16,752 bases of DNA from Hondaea fermentalgiana (lineage: Eukaryota; Sar; Bigyra; Thraustochytrida; Thraustochytriidae). How positions within the stretch are numbered: position 1 is the first letter of the stretch; each line of letters begins with the position of its first letter. The stretch spans positions 142,357 through 159,108 of the forward strand of contig NPFB01000010.1 of the NCBI GenBank assembly GCA_014084085.1. The letters run 5' to 3'. This document shows, one piece after another, positions 15,574 through 16,752 of the stretch. The notes below the pieces were generated by a model. It made no database searches. It saw only the letters and a list, made by a program, of their open reading frames with translations, and was not told where the DNA came from. A program made the position numbers and the translations under genes.

Positions 15574-16752
15574 TCAACCATTGAGCGCTCCTGAAGAAAC
15601 CCAATGCTGAATGTCGTCGTTGTTGGAAGGTTTGGGAGGTTGCGGACGCTCAATGAGATCCCAGTTTTCTCCTGCTGCGGCGTCACCTGTCAAGGCGTCC
15701 GCTTCGGCGGCAGCAGCTGCGGCAGCGGTCGAAATGTCTTGGACTTCGTCCAACGACACAAAGTCAATCGAGCTTGATCCATCTTGGAAGAAGGCAGTAG
15801 AGGCGGCCATTCGCGCAGCCTGCACGCTTCCCTCTGCTGCGCGTACAAGATGGCGTTCACGTGCGTTACGCGCGGCATGGGCGGAATCAGTGAGCGCCTC
15901 GTCGGCGAAATGTACAGGGCGACGGAGAGACTGACCGGCTTTGACGCGGCCCACGCGAGAGTCGGCTTGTAAGAGGCTCCGCCGCACAGGATTCCCCAGC
16001 GAAGGGGAGTGAAAGAGCTGCCAGAGGCTGTGAATAAAGCTCCATTCTTTGACCAGATCAGACGGAATGCCCTGGTAAAAGCACAATGTCTCGACGTTTC
16101 TGCGGAGCATACTCATTCCGGTTTCCAGGGCCAAGCCGGTCCCGGTGAGCATGGTTTGCGGCTCGCCATCTCCCCATCGGCCGATGCTGGCCTTTGAGCC
16201 AAGGAACTCCATACGAAATGGCAGCGTCAGGGAAAGATAATTCGAAGCAATGAGAAGGACGTGCACGACAATGGCGAGTGCGGCGGAGCGCGCATCCTCG
16301 TTCGTGGCCTTGAGTTGACGCATGTCTGAGGGCAGCGGCAGGTTGGCAATGGTTTCGGAGCCCGGATGGCCGCTAGGGTCTAGAGGAAAGAACTCGAGAA
16401 GCTGCATGACAAGCTTTTTCCGTTCTTGCGCGACGCGTCCCTCGTAGTCCTCGAGCTGCATGCTCAGTCCGTGCAGGAGGGCGCCCGAGATGCCTTTGTC
16501 GCCGAGCATAACAGCATGGCGATGCGAGAGGGCCTGCTGGGCGACTGCGAGGCGCTGTCTACGCGCGTGCAAGTCCTGCTGGCGCTTACGTAGGGCGTCT
16601 CGCTCCTTGGCCAGTTTGGCGCGCGCCGTTGCGGCGTAGGTTCTGTAGGCTTCGAGGTTGCTTCGAAGCTCGCTGGCAAGTCGCTTCGTCGTGGCAGCGC
16701 GGGCCTGGGCCTCGAGCCTGCTGCCAGCGGCCGCCGCGGCGGCAGCGGCCTC
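15574..16752 (-). CDS. UVRAG/ATG14-family autophagy protein (Vps34 complex subunit), 5' partial
   Basis: Subunit family of the class III PI3-kinase complex with Vps34 and Beclin1, which drives autophagosome or endosome PI3P synthesis. The frame is open from the right edge to the TGA at 15574-15576: 392 visible residues. About 1-110 is a coiled coil that opens with an Ala run and continues with Arg/Glu/Ala heptad-like sequence. The family core follows: VAQERKKLVMQLLEFFPLD at about 107-125, then IANLPLPSD near 135-143, then VVHVLLIASNYLSLTLPFR, and LGSKASI near 184-190, which matches the GSRSTI block of UVRAG/ATG14. Next is LRRNVETLCFYQGIP at about 217-230. The tail is basic, then Ala-rich and acidic, and ends ALNG. 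UVRAG/Vps38 versus ATG14 cannot be settled without the N-terminus (C2 domain versus Cys repeats). The start lies outside the window. Confidence 0.85.
   Translation of the reverse strand, partial: EAAAAAAAAGSRLEAQARAATTKRLASELRSNLEAYRTYAATARAKLAKERDALRKRQQDLHARRQRLAVAQQALSHRHAVMLGDKGISGALLHGLSMQLEDYEGRVAQERKKLVMQLLEFFPLDPSGHPGSETIANLPLPSDMRQLKATNEDARSAALAIVVHVLLIASNYLSLTLPFRMEFLGSKASIGRWGDGEPQTMLTGTGLALETGMSMLRRNVETLCFYQGIPSDLVKEWSFIHSLWQLFHSPSLGNPVRRSLLQADSRVGRVKAGQSLRRPVHFADEALTDSAHAARNARERHLVRAAEGSVQAARMAASTAFFQDGSSSIDFVSLDEVQDISTAAAAAAAEADALTGDAAAGENWDLIERPQPPKPSNNDDIQHWVSSGALNG

Overview
The window is GC-rich nuclear DNA from a protist. The genes are long, mostly intronless and compact, and they lie on both strands. 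They encode typical eukaryotic proteins: a Sin3 corepressor, mitochondrial complex II subunit C, a PDIA6-type disulfide isomerase, a MAPR/cytochrome b5 protein and an UVRAG/ATG14 autophagy subunit. One clear spliceosomal intron of 76 nt is visible. Gene density, GC content and protein style suggest a stramenopile, perhaps a thraustochytrid/labyrinthulomycete. That placement is an inference from style, not from a marker gene. I see no mobile element, CRISPR array, rRNA or tRNA.

Layout: (1) 1-487, the 3' part of a twin-CX9C (CHCH) protein gene on +, with no visible AUG. (2) 494-5515, an intronless SIN3 of 1673 aa on +, in the same reading frame as the CHCH ORF and separated from it by one TAA and two further codons. 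(3) 5811-7881, an unrecognised acidic protein on +, with an 8-codon first exon. (4) 7951-8751, a tandem MAPR/cytochrome b5 protein on -, tail-to-tail with the previous gene. (5) 8752-9917, a divergent promoter/leader region with CCAAT boxes, a 12-bp CRE-like palindrome and a possible 5'UTR intron. (6) 9918-10406, SDHC on +. (7) 11168-12562, a PDIA6-like protein on -. (8) 12992-14782, a ModF-like twin ABC ATPase on +, divergent from the PDI gene. (9) 15574 to the right edge, an UVRAG/ATG14-family protein on -, 5'-partial. Intergenic stretches hold microsatellites and short repeats but no convincing genes.

The genes do not form one pathway. Three touch mitochondria or redox folding (twin-CX9C, SDHC, PDI). 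The others cover chromatin (SIN3), heme/membrane biology (MAPR), autophagy (UVRAG/ATG14) and a soluble ATPase. The most unusual points are the same-frame CHCH-TAA-SIN3 arrangement, the stramenopile-style beta-rich insert in SIN3, the predicted N-myristoylated double-MAPR protein, the PDIA6 relative lacking one CGHC site and the ER-retention tail, and a eukaryotic ModF-like protein with one degenerate ATP site. No clearly new multi-gene system was found.
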